A DNA stretch of 16,656 nucleotides from Thermoplasmata archaeon. GTDB taxonomy: Archaea; Thermoplasmatota; Thermoplasmata; Thermoplasmatales; Thermoplasmataceae. The first letter of the stretch is position 1. Each line of letters begins with the position of its first letter. Below the pieces are notes generated by a model. That model searched no databases and was not told the origin of the DNA. It was given only the letters and a program-made list of their open reading frames with translations. Where the stretch lies: contig JAJZZW010000024.1 of assembly GCA_021797385.1 (NCBI GenBank), forward strand, positions 1 to 16,656, written 5' to 3'. Made by a program: the position numbers and the translations under genes. Of this stretch, positions 7,593-14,305 are shown piece by piece.

Positions 7593-8879
7593 ATGATTAT
7601 ATCCCCTGTTACATATGATTACTATGAAATAAGTTTCATTCTCATAGTTGCGGCATTTTCAATTCCCATTTCCAGGAAATCCTCAATGGTGTATATACCT
7701 GTACTGATTATTATGGGATTGGTATTCGGGCCATTCCTGGGTTTCATAAAGCACAGTTTTGCTATATATATGCTCTCATCATTTGCAACGATCGGTTTAG
7801 GAATGCTCGGGCTGGTCATAATACTTTATTATGAATCGCATAACTTCAGCCCGAGAATACTTAGAAAATACTTTACAAAGATACTTTCTCTTGATACCAT
7901 TGGTATGGTTGTTACTGCAATTGGAGCTGGTATATTCTTTTCCATTCTGACAGGTGCACCCTTTATTGTTGGATTCATCTTCGGCGCCATTATATCACCT
8001 ACTGATCCAGCATCTCTTATACCTACATTCAGAAAACTAAACATAAGGGATGACATATCAGGAACGCTCATAGGAGAAAGTCTTTTCAATGATCCTCTGG
8101 GCATTATCCTGTTAAGCATCGGGATAGGCATCATTGCCCCGGATGTTTCATATTCATCATTCTTTTCACTGCTGACATCACATACTGGAATAATTCTGGG
8201 TTCTGGAATATTCCTCATACTGGAGATACTAATACCGGCTGCTGTAGGCATAGGATTTGGCTTCTTTATAATATATTTGAACAGGTACTTCAACTTCGAA
8301 TCCCTTTTAATTGCCCTGACACTTGGTATAGTCCTCTTTGAATTTACATCTCTGGAAGCTTTCGGTATCACACCATTTCCTGCTATAATTGCCACTGGTG
8401 CCATAGTAGGGAATTATTCTGATAAAAGCATATTCTGGAACAGGGAAACGAATTTCAATGAGAACTTGTCTTTCATGGCCCAGTCAATCATATTCATTCT
8501 GCTGGGAAGCATTCTTACCAGAACAGAAATATTTAATTATATCATATTAGGATTTATTATTGCACTTTTGGTAATATTTGTGATCAGGCCACTTGCGGTA
8601 TTTATTTCCATAGGGATATCCGATATGGGGAAGAACGTAATAAAATTCGATACAAAGACAAAGGCATTCATGTCCCTTGTCGGCCCCAGGGGGGTTGTTC
8701 CGGTGGTGCTTTCTACTGTTCCCTTTGTGATAGGGCAGGCAGACCATATACCATTGTTGATTGAATACGGTACTGTGATTTATGCGGCGGTGTCATTTGT
8801 TGTTCTAATTTCTATTATTTTGCAGACGGTGTATGTACCATACGTAGGCAGGCTTCTGCTGGGAGAAGCCAGGCGCTAA
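7593..8879 (+). CDS. Na+/H+ antiporter, CPA1 (NhaP/NHE-like) family
   Basis: A 428-aa membrane protein with about 12-13 hydrophobic segments, which exchanges Na+ (or K+) for H+ across the cytoplasmic membrane. Diagnostic motifs are PTDP at 136-139 and ESLFNDP at 162-168; the Asn-Asp pair (166-167) is the ion-binding signature of electroneutral CPA1 exchangers. SLVGPRGVVPVVLS near residue 360 is another conserved block. There is no large cytoplasmic regulatory tail. It follows nadE by one base and has no promoter of its own visible, so it should be co-transcribed. In an acidophile such a protein would help with pH and sodium homeostasis and could recycle Na+ used by the symporter encoded nearby; that link is inference. 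Confidence 0.9.
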   Translation: MIISPVTYDYYEISFILIVAAFSIPISRKSSMVYIPVLIIMGLVFGPFLGFIKHSFAIYMLSSFATIGLGMLGLVIILYYESHNFSPRILRKYFTKILSLDTIGMVVTAIGAGIFFSILTGAPFIVGFIFGAIISPTDPASLIPTFRKLNIRDDISGTLIGESLFNDPLGIILLSIGIGIIAPDVSYSSFFSLLTSHTGIILGSGIFLILEILIPAAVGIGFGFFIIYLNRYFNFESLLIALTLGIVLFEFTSLEAFGITPFPAIIATGAIVGNYSDKSIFWNRETNFNENLSFMAQSIIFILLGSILTRTEIFNYIILGFIIALLVIFVIRPLAVFISIGISDMGKNVIKFDTKTKAFMSLVGPRGVVPVVLSTVPFVIGQADHIPLLIEYGTVIYAAVSFVVLISIILQTVYVPYVGRLLLGEARR

Positions 8880-8885
8880 TATGAT

Positions 8886-8897
8886 AAAATTTATACC
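8886..8897 (+). promoter_or_regulatory. TATA box of tRNA-Ala
   Basis: AAAATTTATACC is centred about 28 bp upstream of the mature tRNA 5' end at 8920, just after the antiporter stop codon. Confidence 0.65.
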
Positions 8898-8919
8898 TTA
8901 TATTGTGATAGGGCAAAGA

Positions 8920-8991
8920 GGGCTCATAGATCAGCGGTAGATCGCTTCCTTGGCATGGAAGAGGGCAGGGGTTCAAATCCCCTTGAGTCCA
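8920..8991 (+). tRNA. tRNA-Ala (anticodon GGC)
   Basis: The 72-nt segment folds as a cloverleaf: acceptor GGGCTCA/TGAGTCC with the G3:U70 wobble pair that identifies tRNA-Ala, D stem GATC/GATC, anticodon stem CTTCC/GGAAG with loop TTGGCAT (anticodon GGC), T arm AGGGG-TTCAAAT-CCCCT, and discriminator A. No intron and no encoded CCA. It marks the boundary between the housekeeping part and the accessory-like part of the window; I see no direct repeat of its 3' end downstream that would show an attachment site. Confidence 0.95.
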
Positions 8992-9473
8992 TTACCATAA
9001 ACACTCAATATAACGAGTTTTCTAAATAATTTTCAATATTCAGAATATATAAAGATTATTTTGATGTTATAAGATTCGATAATTTTCTTTTTTATTCATC
9101 AGGCCCGGTTTTAACTTATTTTACTGGCATCAGTGTAAAAAATTATTATATAAATTACTTATTTTAATTATTAAAATATAGGGTGTTTAATTTATCACCC
9201 AGCATATATATAATAGTTAAATCGTAAATTAACCCTGTTAGATCGCTATGTCTCAGTGAATCCGATAAAGTAATTTCTTGAATATTAATTCAAATCAAAT
9301 TTCATTATCTTTTAATATGAAATTTCAAAGAAATTTTTAAATACATTTTAATGTTGTCATAGTTGAAGTAATGGTACATTATATTAAGTTTAAACACAAT
9401 ATTTAGAATTTAATATAATTTTAATGCCGTAATAGAAACCATATATTATTGAACGGGGCTGGAGTGAAATAAG
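8992..9473. other. Long A+T-rich intergenic region
   Basis: About 480 bp without a gene I can support. It contains a small inverted repeat GGGTG/CACCC (9181-9199), a 17-bp inverted repeat AAATTTC-AAA-GAAATTT (9320-9336) touching a TATA-like TTTTAAATAC (9334-9343), and an 11-codon ATG frame at 9371. A second TATA-like CATATATTA near 9440-9448 sits about 29 bp before the ATG at 9474. The length suggests loss of a gene or an extended regulatory region. Confidence 0.5.
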
Positions 9474-10097
9474 ATGGAAGAGTCAATTGCAATAGAAAAA
9501 ATAAGGAATTCTGTGGAAATTGCAACGAAGAAGCTTATTCTTATAAACGATGAGGAAAGGATAAGCCAGGATAAAGATTATGAAGAGCATGTTTATGCAA
9601 GGCGTGGAAGCTTCCTCAATGCAATGATATACCATGAGCTGGTATCCAACAATAGTTTTGCATTCAACGATGTCCACATGGAATGTTTATATCCTGGAGG
9701 AGACCCTGATGAAGTTGTTGATTTCCATATACAAAATATTTTCAGGAATAGGAGCCTCGAAGAATTTTACATAGAGGTCAAGCACATAAGATATGGATGT
9801 GAGTACGAAGATGTTGCAATACCTAGAATGATGAATTCGGTTATTTGCGACATGGATAAATTGGAAACTATAATTAATTCCAAAAATTCTATTCCTGCAG
9901 TGGGCATTATGATCGTGGCAAATCTAACACGCTATCCCGGAAATCCAAACCAGTATGAGTCAATGGATATTATGATAGACTGCCTTAAGAAGCTGATAAC
10001 CCAGTGGAAATATTCTGATGATATGGTATTCATAATATCTGATAATTTCAGGGCTATATCCATTACAGCAGGTGAAATCAAGAGGTATAAAGCATGA
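9474..10097 (+). CDS. Hypothetical protein, possible PD-(D/E)XK nuclease fold
   Basis: The 207-aa soluble protein does not match a family I can name. It has the layout of a PD-(D/E)XK core: a helix with an acidic residue (SFLNAMIYHELVSNN, Glu55), a strand with Asp83 (DEVVDFHIQ), then a strand with Glu101 and Lys103 (EFYIEVKHIRYG), followed by helix-strand-helix elements (about 117-160, including VGIMIVANLTRY). Restriction enzymes, repair nucleases and some defence proteins share this core, so nuclease activity is plausible but unproven. Either a TATA-like site 29 bp upstream gives a leaderless mRNA, or GGAGTG about 10 bases upstream serves as a ribosome site. It stands alone between tRNA-Ala and an insertion sequence, typical of accessory or defence genes. 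Confidence 0.65.
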   Translation: MEESIAIEKIRNSVEIATKKLILINDEERISQDKDYEEHVYARRGSFLNAMIYHELVSNNSFAFNDVHMECLYPGGDPDEVVDFHIQNIFRNRSLEEFYIEVKHIRYGCEYEDVAIPRMMNSVICDMDKLETIINSKNSIPAVGIMIVANLTRYPGNPNQYESMDIMIDCLKKLITQWKYSDDMVFIISDNFRAISITAGEIKRYKA

Positions 10098-10141
10098 TAT
10101 GTTATGTATTTGATAAATGCGGGCGAAAGTGGCTACATAAC

Positions 10142-10246
10142 CTATATTTTAAGTAATGTATCATTGTCCATATATTTTAACAATGTGCTAATTAATGCTT
10201 CTATGGCAGTTGCTGATCCATTGCATTCAATATAAATATCAGACAA
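10142..10246 (-). pseudogene. Possible 34-codon gene remnant on the minus strand
   Basis: An open stretch on the minus strand, from a TTG at 10246 to a TAG at 10142, reads LSDIYIECNGSATAIEALI followed by STLLKYMDNDTLLKI. The composition looks protein-like (a helix pattern AIEALISTLLKYM) in DNA otherwise full of stops, but there is no convincing start codon and the frame closes at once upstream. It may be the tail of a lost gene or chance. Confidence 0.2.
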
Positions 10247-10258
10247 TTATTGTCTGAT
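10238..10258. promoter_or_regulatory. 21-bp perfect inverted repeat flanked by TATA-like sequences
   Basis: ATCAGACAA (10238-10246) and TTGTCTGAT (10250-10258) are perfect 9-bp arms around TTA. A TATA-like AATATAAAT lies just left (about 10229-10237, plus strand) and AAATATATCA just right (minus strand), so the palindrome sits where an operator between a TATA box and a start site would be, in both directions. The site is about 60 bp from the left end of the insertion sequence. It could instead be a transcription-end hairpin. Confidence 0.45.
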
Positions 10259-10315
10259 GATATATTTAATACTTTTAATTTAATGTGTATTGAATCGCCA
10301 AGAAACGGTGATATT

Positions 10316-10319
10316 TCAT
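10316..10319. repeat. Target-site duplication of the IS, left copy (TCAT)
   Basis: TCAT directly precedes the left terminal inverted repeat and recurs directly after the right one (11557-11560). A 4-bp duplication fits IS4-superfamily insertion. Confidence 0.7.
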
Positions 10320-10332
10320 CAATACTTTTGCA
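10320..10332 (+). repeat. Left terminal inverted repeat of the IS
   Basis: CAATACTTTTGCA is the exact reverse complement of the right-end sequence at 11544-11556. Confidence 0.85.
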
Positions 10333-10390
10333 AAATGACCCTTAAATTGAAAAGATATAAGCCTGAATACAATGTTTGCAAGACATTAGT

Positions 10391-11542
10391 ATGACTTCAA
10401 CAGTTTCTGTAGCTGAACTTACTAAACACATAGGTGAATTTTCTGATACGATGACAGCAGGCATGAAGAGGTCTGTGAGAAAGCACTTCAGGGAATATCT
10501 GCTTGGAATAATGATCCCTCCTGAGAACAGGAGGAAGAGCATATCAAACATATCATCACTTGTATCTGAGTACGATTAAAGCACAATCAACATGGCATTC
10601 CACGGAATAGATTCACCATTACTGGAACAGAACTATATTGCATTGCTGAAAACAGTAATAGGAAATCACAGGGGTATGTTCATAGGTGATGATACAATGC
10701 TGGGTCATCCCGGTTCAAAGATTATGGAGTATGTAGGATGGTTCTTTGACCATGCATCAGGAAGCAATGTGCCTGCACACCAATCCGTTACCTCCGGGCT
10801 ATACGACCTTGATACTGATACATTCTATCCATTCCTAACAAGGCTTTACCTTAAGAGGGCACAGTCAGGAAAAGAATTTAAAACAAAGCTTGAAATCATG
10901 GAAGACATATTCAATACAGCAGAAAACAACTTCAATGTGTCAGGCAAGTTTGTTGATTCATGGTACTCAAGTATAAAGTTCCTTGGAAATAACTATGTCA
11001 CTGAATTAAAATCTAACAGGAAGGCATCCTTTGATAATATGGGAAGGATGACAGTAAAGAACAGTGATTTATTTTACACCATGGATGAGATTATTGAATC
11101 AACATTCATCATGCATGAAAGGTATTCTGATACTTTAAGGGAGTTCCCGCTTCAGAGAGAGTTTACAGTATATCTATCAAATGGTGAACAGGTAAATCTT
11201 ATAATTCTCTACAATCCTGATAACAGAAGAAAGAGATTCCTAATATCAGATTATCTTTCAGGTGAAGAAATGATAAATGCATGGAGCATAAGATGGTCAA
11301 TAGAAAACTTTCATAAGGATGCAAAGGCTCTAGGTTTGGGAGAGTACCAGGTACGGGATAGTGAAGGGTCGCTTATACACGCGAGGGTCACTATGGCGGC
11401 CTATACCCTCCTCTCCATTATGATAAGATCGTCAGGGAAACTGTTTGGAAGGATTTTAAAGACAATAGGTGAATGTTCCAGGGCAATAAAGGAGATTCTA
11501 GTTCTAAAAAAGAACTACAAATCGAGGTTATTTTCAGGATAA
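10391..11542 (+). pseudogene. DDE transposase interrupted by an in-frame stop
   Basis: Two open segments lie in the same frame, 10391-10579 and 10592-11542, separated only by one TAA and four sense codons; joined they make about 382 residues, close to full length. Counted from the ATG at 10592, the catalytic triad is Asp33 (FIGDDTMLGHPG), Asp122 (KFVDSWYSS) and Glu238 in the block WSIRWSIENFHKDAK, which follows the R-x3-E-x6-K spacing of the IS4 YREK motif with Trp in place of Tyr. The N-terminal segment (KRSVRKHFREYLLGIMIPPE) resembles the start of IS701-type transposases. A CAA-to-TAA nonsense change is the simplest cause of the break (YD-stop-STINMAFHG). Restart at the ATG 10592 could still yield a product with the whole catalytic core. 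A TTG at 10376 is an alternative start. Confidence 0.85.
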
Positions 11543-11543
11543 A

Positions 11544-11556
11544 TGCAAAAGTATTG
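11544..11556 (-). repeat. Right terminal inverted repeat of the IS
   Basis: TGCAAAAGTATTG is the reverse complement of the left end. The transposase stop codon ends at 11542, one base before it. Confidence 0.85.
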
Positions 11557-11560
11557 TCAT
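11557..11560. repeat. Target-site duplication of the IS, right copy (TCAT)
   Basis: TCAT follows the right terminal repeat immediately and matches the copy at 10316-10319. Confidence 0.7.
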
Positions 11561-11588
11561 TAATAAACCCTTTTTTAGGACCACTGTA

Positions 11589-11819
11589 ATGGGACACAGA
11601 AAACTACGAATATTTGTACCGAAATTAACAAATGATGCTAGCAGTCCGGATTATACATTATTCCAAGACTATGAAAAGCTGGCATTTATAGGCGCCAAAA
11701 AATCTGGTACCAATAAGACTATAAATAGATATCTACTTTGTTTCTATCAAAGTAGTAGTGGATATTTTATTACCACAGACAGTGATCGTCAGAGTATGTA
11801 TGACAATTCATTTTTTTAA
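11589..11819 (+). CDS. Doubtful small ORF, 76 aa
   Basis: This frame opens about 30 bp after the insertion sequence and codes for a mixed-composition peptide with no recognised motif (starting MGHRKLRIFVPKL). A TATA-like TTAATAAA centred near 11562 is at leaderless distance from the ATG, which is the main argument for it. Against it, no family is evident and its last 50 bp overlap an opposite-strand open stretch of similar quality. It may be debris left between mobile elements. Confidence 0.25.
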   Translation: MGHRKLRIFVPKLTNDASSPDYTLFQDYEKLAFIGAKKSGTNKTINRYLLCFYQSSSGYFITTDSDRQSMYDNSFF

Positions 11820-12069
11820 AACCAACAAATTCTCGAGGAACAATAGAGTAGCCCATACTTACCAATTCTTCACGGAATATTTTAATTAAGAATTTGAATA
11901 TTTTAAAATGGTTTTTCGGTAAAAAATATTCTTCGGACTCTAGATATGCATAGCATCTTCATTTCTTCTTTTTGTTAGTTGGGTCAGGTACCAGAAAATA
12001 TAAAATCGAGCGATGATATAAAATGCAACTTCCAACTTAATATGTAAAGATATATTGTACTCAGATAAA
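11770..12069 (-). pseudogene. Probable degraded gene on the minus strand, two frames
   Basis: Between the 315-aa gene and the insertion sequence the minus strand holds two open stretches in different frames that abut each other. The upstream one (down to a TAG near 11944) includes HIKLEVAFYIIARFYIFWYL and then TQLTKRRNEDAMHI; the downstream one (about 11960 to 11770) includes YLESEEYFLPKNHFKIFKFL, then IKIFREELVSMGYSIVPREF, ending DDHCLW. Together they would make about 105 residues with one frameshift and no clear start codon. The amphipathic, protein-like composition suggests decay of a real gene, but I do not recognise a family, and chance remains possible. Confidence 0.3.
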
Positions 12070-12091
12070 GTGACTATCTAATTCAGTTATA

Positions 12092-13039
12092 TTAACGGTA
12101 AAGAAGCATTTTCGCCCCATTGGGATCAATAGCATCCCCATAATATTCCAGTGTTACCCAGTCCATTTTTTTCAATTCCATCTCTGTATCAACTATTAGA
12201 TTTAAATATTCTCTTGCCCTGAAGTCAGGAAGTATAAACTTCAAATAAAGTTTGTTTTCATCTGCATACATGAAAAGGAAGTTCCATGCAATATTTTTAT
12301 TCATTGCCTTTTCAGACAATATATTCAGAATATCTTCGTCGGTTTTTGTATAGTATATATGTTCATCCTTGGATAATTCCACCATGGTATCAAACTCCTT
12401 GCCATCCCTATCAGAGAATATAAGAAGTCTGAATTGTCCATTCCGCGGATAATTGTCCACGAACTGGCCAATTGCACCAGTATTTTTAAGTGTGCTAATA
12501 ACACGATAATGACCGAACGCTGACATGGGAAGGCTAACAACTATAGTTTTAAGCCTTATATGCCATTTATCCATATACTTAAGAGAACCTTCGGATGGCT
12601 TTATACTAACCTTTGCAATCATTCCATTTCGGGGAAGATAGTCTGAAAGCAGATCAGAAAATGCCATTGTAGACTTTTCATGCATAAATCCCCTTAAAAC
12701 GAGCCATCTACCATTAATATTTATATATGGGAGCACAAGACTATCTATATCATCGAGTTTGCGAATAAAATTAACTATATTTTCATCAACTATTTTTCTC
12801 CTTATCATATAATAAAGCTGGCGTTCCTCTACATTTAGAATTGGGAAAAATGGAATTAACTTTTCATAATTAATTGTTTTCGGGATAAAAATTGTCATAA
12901 AGATATCATCATTTTCCCGGGTAAGTGAACATGGGACTTCTAAGTCAATGCTTTCAGTTACTGCTATATGCAGTGAGTTCATCTCAATTTTCAGTTTAAA
13001 GTATTTTGTGAGCTTTAAGTTCATTTCCAGAAATTCCAT
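12092..13039 (-). CDS. Hypothetical protein, 315 aa
   Basis: I do not recognise this family. The protein is soluble, has no signal peptide or membrane segment, and alternates hydrophobic strands with charged helices. The two halves look alike in layout: DENIVNFIRKL followed by strands and FSDLLSDYL (about 84-135), and DEDILNILSEK followed by strands and REYLNLIVDTE (about 235-290). This suggests two copies of one alpha/beta domain; that is my inference from pattern, not an alignment. No catalytic motif or DNA-binding helix-turn-helix is evident. The first ATG is supported by a TATA box (TTTTTATATAC, 13058-13068, minus strand) centred about 24 bp upstream; a second ATG lies 15 bp in. Low GC and isolated position fit an accessory gene. 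Confidence 0.65.
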   Translation of the reverse strand: MEFLEMNLKLTKYFKLKIEMNSLHIAVTESIDLEVPCSLTRENDDIFMTIFIPKTINYEKLIPFFPILNVEERQLYYMIRRKIVDENIVNFIRKLDDIDSLVLPYININGRWLVLRGFMHEKSTMAFSDLLSDYLPRNGMIAKVSIKPSEGSLKYMDKWHIRLKTIVVSLPMSAFGHYRVISTLKNTGAIGQFVDNYPRNGQFRLLIFSDRDGKEFDTMVELSKDEHIYYTKTDEDILNILSEKAMNKNIAWNFLFMYADENKLYLKFILPDFRAREYLNLIVDTEMELKKMDWVTLEYYGDAIDPNGAKMLLYR

Positions 13040-13381
13040 AGGATATTATATAATATGTATATAAAAATATTATCATATTTTAAACGATGTTACATACATC
13101 ACAGAAATACAAGTTTTAATATTTGAGCCTGAAAAATATTTTTTTAGTAATAATTATTCAGTAAAACAAGTTGTATAGCATAATAATATTGTATAATCCA
13201 GAAATTGTATTTAAATAGCTTATATAATAGTATGGTAAATTAAATTGGAACAGCCTAACTATACTAAATATCAATTAGTTAGAAAATTAATTTTGAGCCT
13301 GAGATTAGGATGAGAACAAAATCTAACTAAAATCTATCTATTTGCAAAATATTATTATCATATTTTATATTAAAAGGAAAG
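13040..13381. other. A+T-rich divergent intergenic region with short repeats
   Basis: About 340 bp between divergent genes with no gene I can support. It holds an 11-bp direct repeat TTTGAGCCTGA (13122-13132 and 13292-13302), and three copies of CTAACTA or its complement (13255-13261, 13276-13282 inverted, 13323-13329) within 75 bp. TATA-like stretches at about 13219-13228 and 13346-13354 could serve the beta-helix gene. Confidence 0.45.
13058..13068 (-). promoter_or_regulatory. TATA box of the 315-aa hypothetical gene
   Basis: TTTTTATATAC on the minus strand is centred about 24 bp upstream of the ATG at 13039, consistent with a leaderless mRNA. Confidence 0.5.
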
Positions 13382-14305
13382 ATGGCATATGTAAAATTTA
13401 TTCCACAGTCTTTGACATCTGGAATTCAGGAGGCAATAGATAAGAATGAGGATGGTTTTGTTATATTACTACCTGGACAGTATCATATAAGGGAAAAATT
13501 AATAGTTAGAAGTGGAACAATGCTAATATCAAATAACAAAGCAATACTTGTAAATGATCTAAGTGACACGTATCAGCCATTCATTAAAATTGAGGAATAT
13601 ACAGATATTCAGTATTTGATAGTTAATGCCAATGAAAAATCTGGTGTAGAGTTGGGAAAAACTGGAACAAATAATAACATCAATATAGGTTATATGAAAA
13701 TATATAATACTGGAAAGAAAGGGGAAAAATTTCAAATGAAAGCCCTTTCTATTGCAGGTTATAATATTACAATAAATAATTTAGATATATATCTTGGTAA
13801 TATTGGCGCAAGTTTCGAGAATTGCTCTGATGTAAGGATAAATGATATGCAAGTAGTTAACTGCTCTACCGGTATAAGGATATATAATTCAAATAACATA
13901 AATATTACCAATTTTTCGGTAGATTCCTGTTATAACAGAGGTATACAGATAGATTCCACAAATAATTCTTATTTCAAAGGAACTGTGTGGAATAATAATG
14001 CAGAATATCCAAACAACAATACAGAATATGCATGTTTAATAGGTAAGTATACCAGTAACATGAACAATGGAATTGAAATGAATTTAAGAATTATTGATAC
14101 CGGAATAACCGGCATGGATATTTCGAATAGTAACAGTATTAATATAAATTGCATATTGATGAATAATAACAGCCGTAATATAAATCTGGGGTTTAATTTT
14201 AACAGTAATATAAATAATATCTATATTAAGGGGATAACCGATAAGATTAGAATTCCTTACATGGGCACAATCAATGGAAAGGTGGATATAATAATCAGGA
14301 AGTAA
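13382..14305 (+). CDS. Right-handed beta-helix (pectate-lyase-like) protein
   Basis: The 307-aa product opens with a typical beta-helix cap: GIQEAIDKNEDGFVILLPGQ then YHIREKLIVRSGTMLISNN, the pattern seen in pectate-lyase, polygalacturonase and C5-epimerase folds. From about residue 95 to 290 it consists of Asn/Ile-rich coils of 20-25 residues (for example NITINNLDIYLGN, SNNINITNFSVDSC, SNSININCILMNN), consistent with PbH1 repeats. I see no signal peptide or membrane anchor, so a cytoplasmic site or unusual export must be considered. Such proteins bind, cut or epimerise polysaccharides, but no catalytic residues can be assigned. The gene converges on the glycosyltransferase gene and overlaps its 3' end by 11 bp. 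A weak Shine-Dalgarno AAAGGA lies just before the ATG. Confidence 0.78.
   Translation: MAYVKFIPQSLTSGIQEAIDKNEDGFVILLPGQYHIREKLIVRSGTMLISNNKAILVNDLSDTYQPFIKIEEYTDIQYLIVNANEKSGVELGKTGTNNNINIGYMKIYNTGKKGEKFQMKALSIAGYNITINNLDIYLGNIGASFENCSDVRINDMQVVNCSTGIRIYNSNNINITNFSVDSCYNRGIQIDSTNNSYFKGTVWNNNAEYPNNNTEYACLIGKYTSNMNNGIEMNLRIIDTGITGMDISNSNSININCILMNNNSRNINLGFNFNSNINNIYIKGITDKIRIPYMGTINGKVDIIIRK

Larger units (their letters stand above)
10320..11556 (+). mobile_element. Complete insertion sequence, IS4 superfamily (IS701/ISH3-like), 1237 bp
   Basis: The element is bounded by perfect 13-bp terminal inverted repeats, CAATACTTTTGCA at 10320-10332 and TGCAAAAGTATTG at 11544-11556, with TCAT duplicated on both sides. 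It carries one DDE transposase gene filling nearly the whole length; the gene's stop codon ends one base before the right repeat. Complete ends and a visible target duplication suggest a fairly recent insertion, but the transposase has an in-frame TAA (10577-10579), so this copy may be immobile unless another copy supplies the enzyme. Family choice within the superfamily is uncertain. Confidence 0.88.

Noticed and set aside
7829..8404. Minus-strand 191-aa frame
   Set aside because: It is a shadow of the antiporter gene, whose CPA1 motifs PTDP and ESLFNDP are clear on the plus strand.
8971..9473. Attachment site of an integrated element at the 3' end of tRNA-Ala
   Set aside because: I could not find a direct repeat of the tRNA 3' end downstream in the window, and no integrase gene is present.
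13969..14154. Minus-strand 61-aa hydrophobic frame within the beta-helix gene
   Set aside because: Antisense of Asn/Ile-rich codons gives hydrophobic residues by chance; no start signal supports it.
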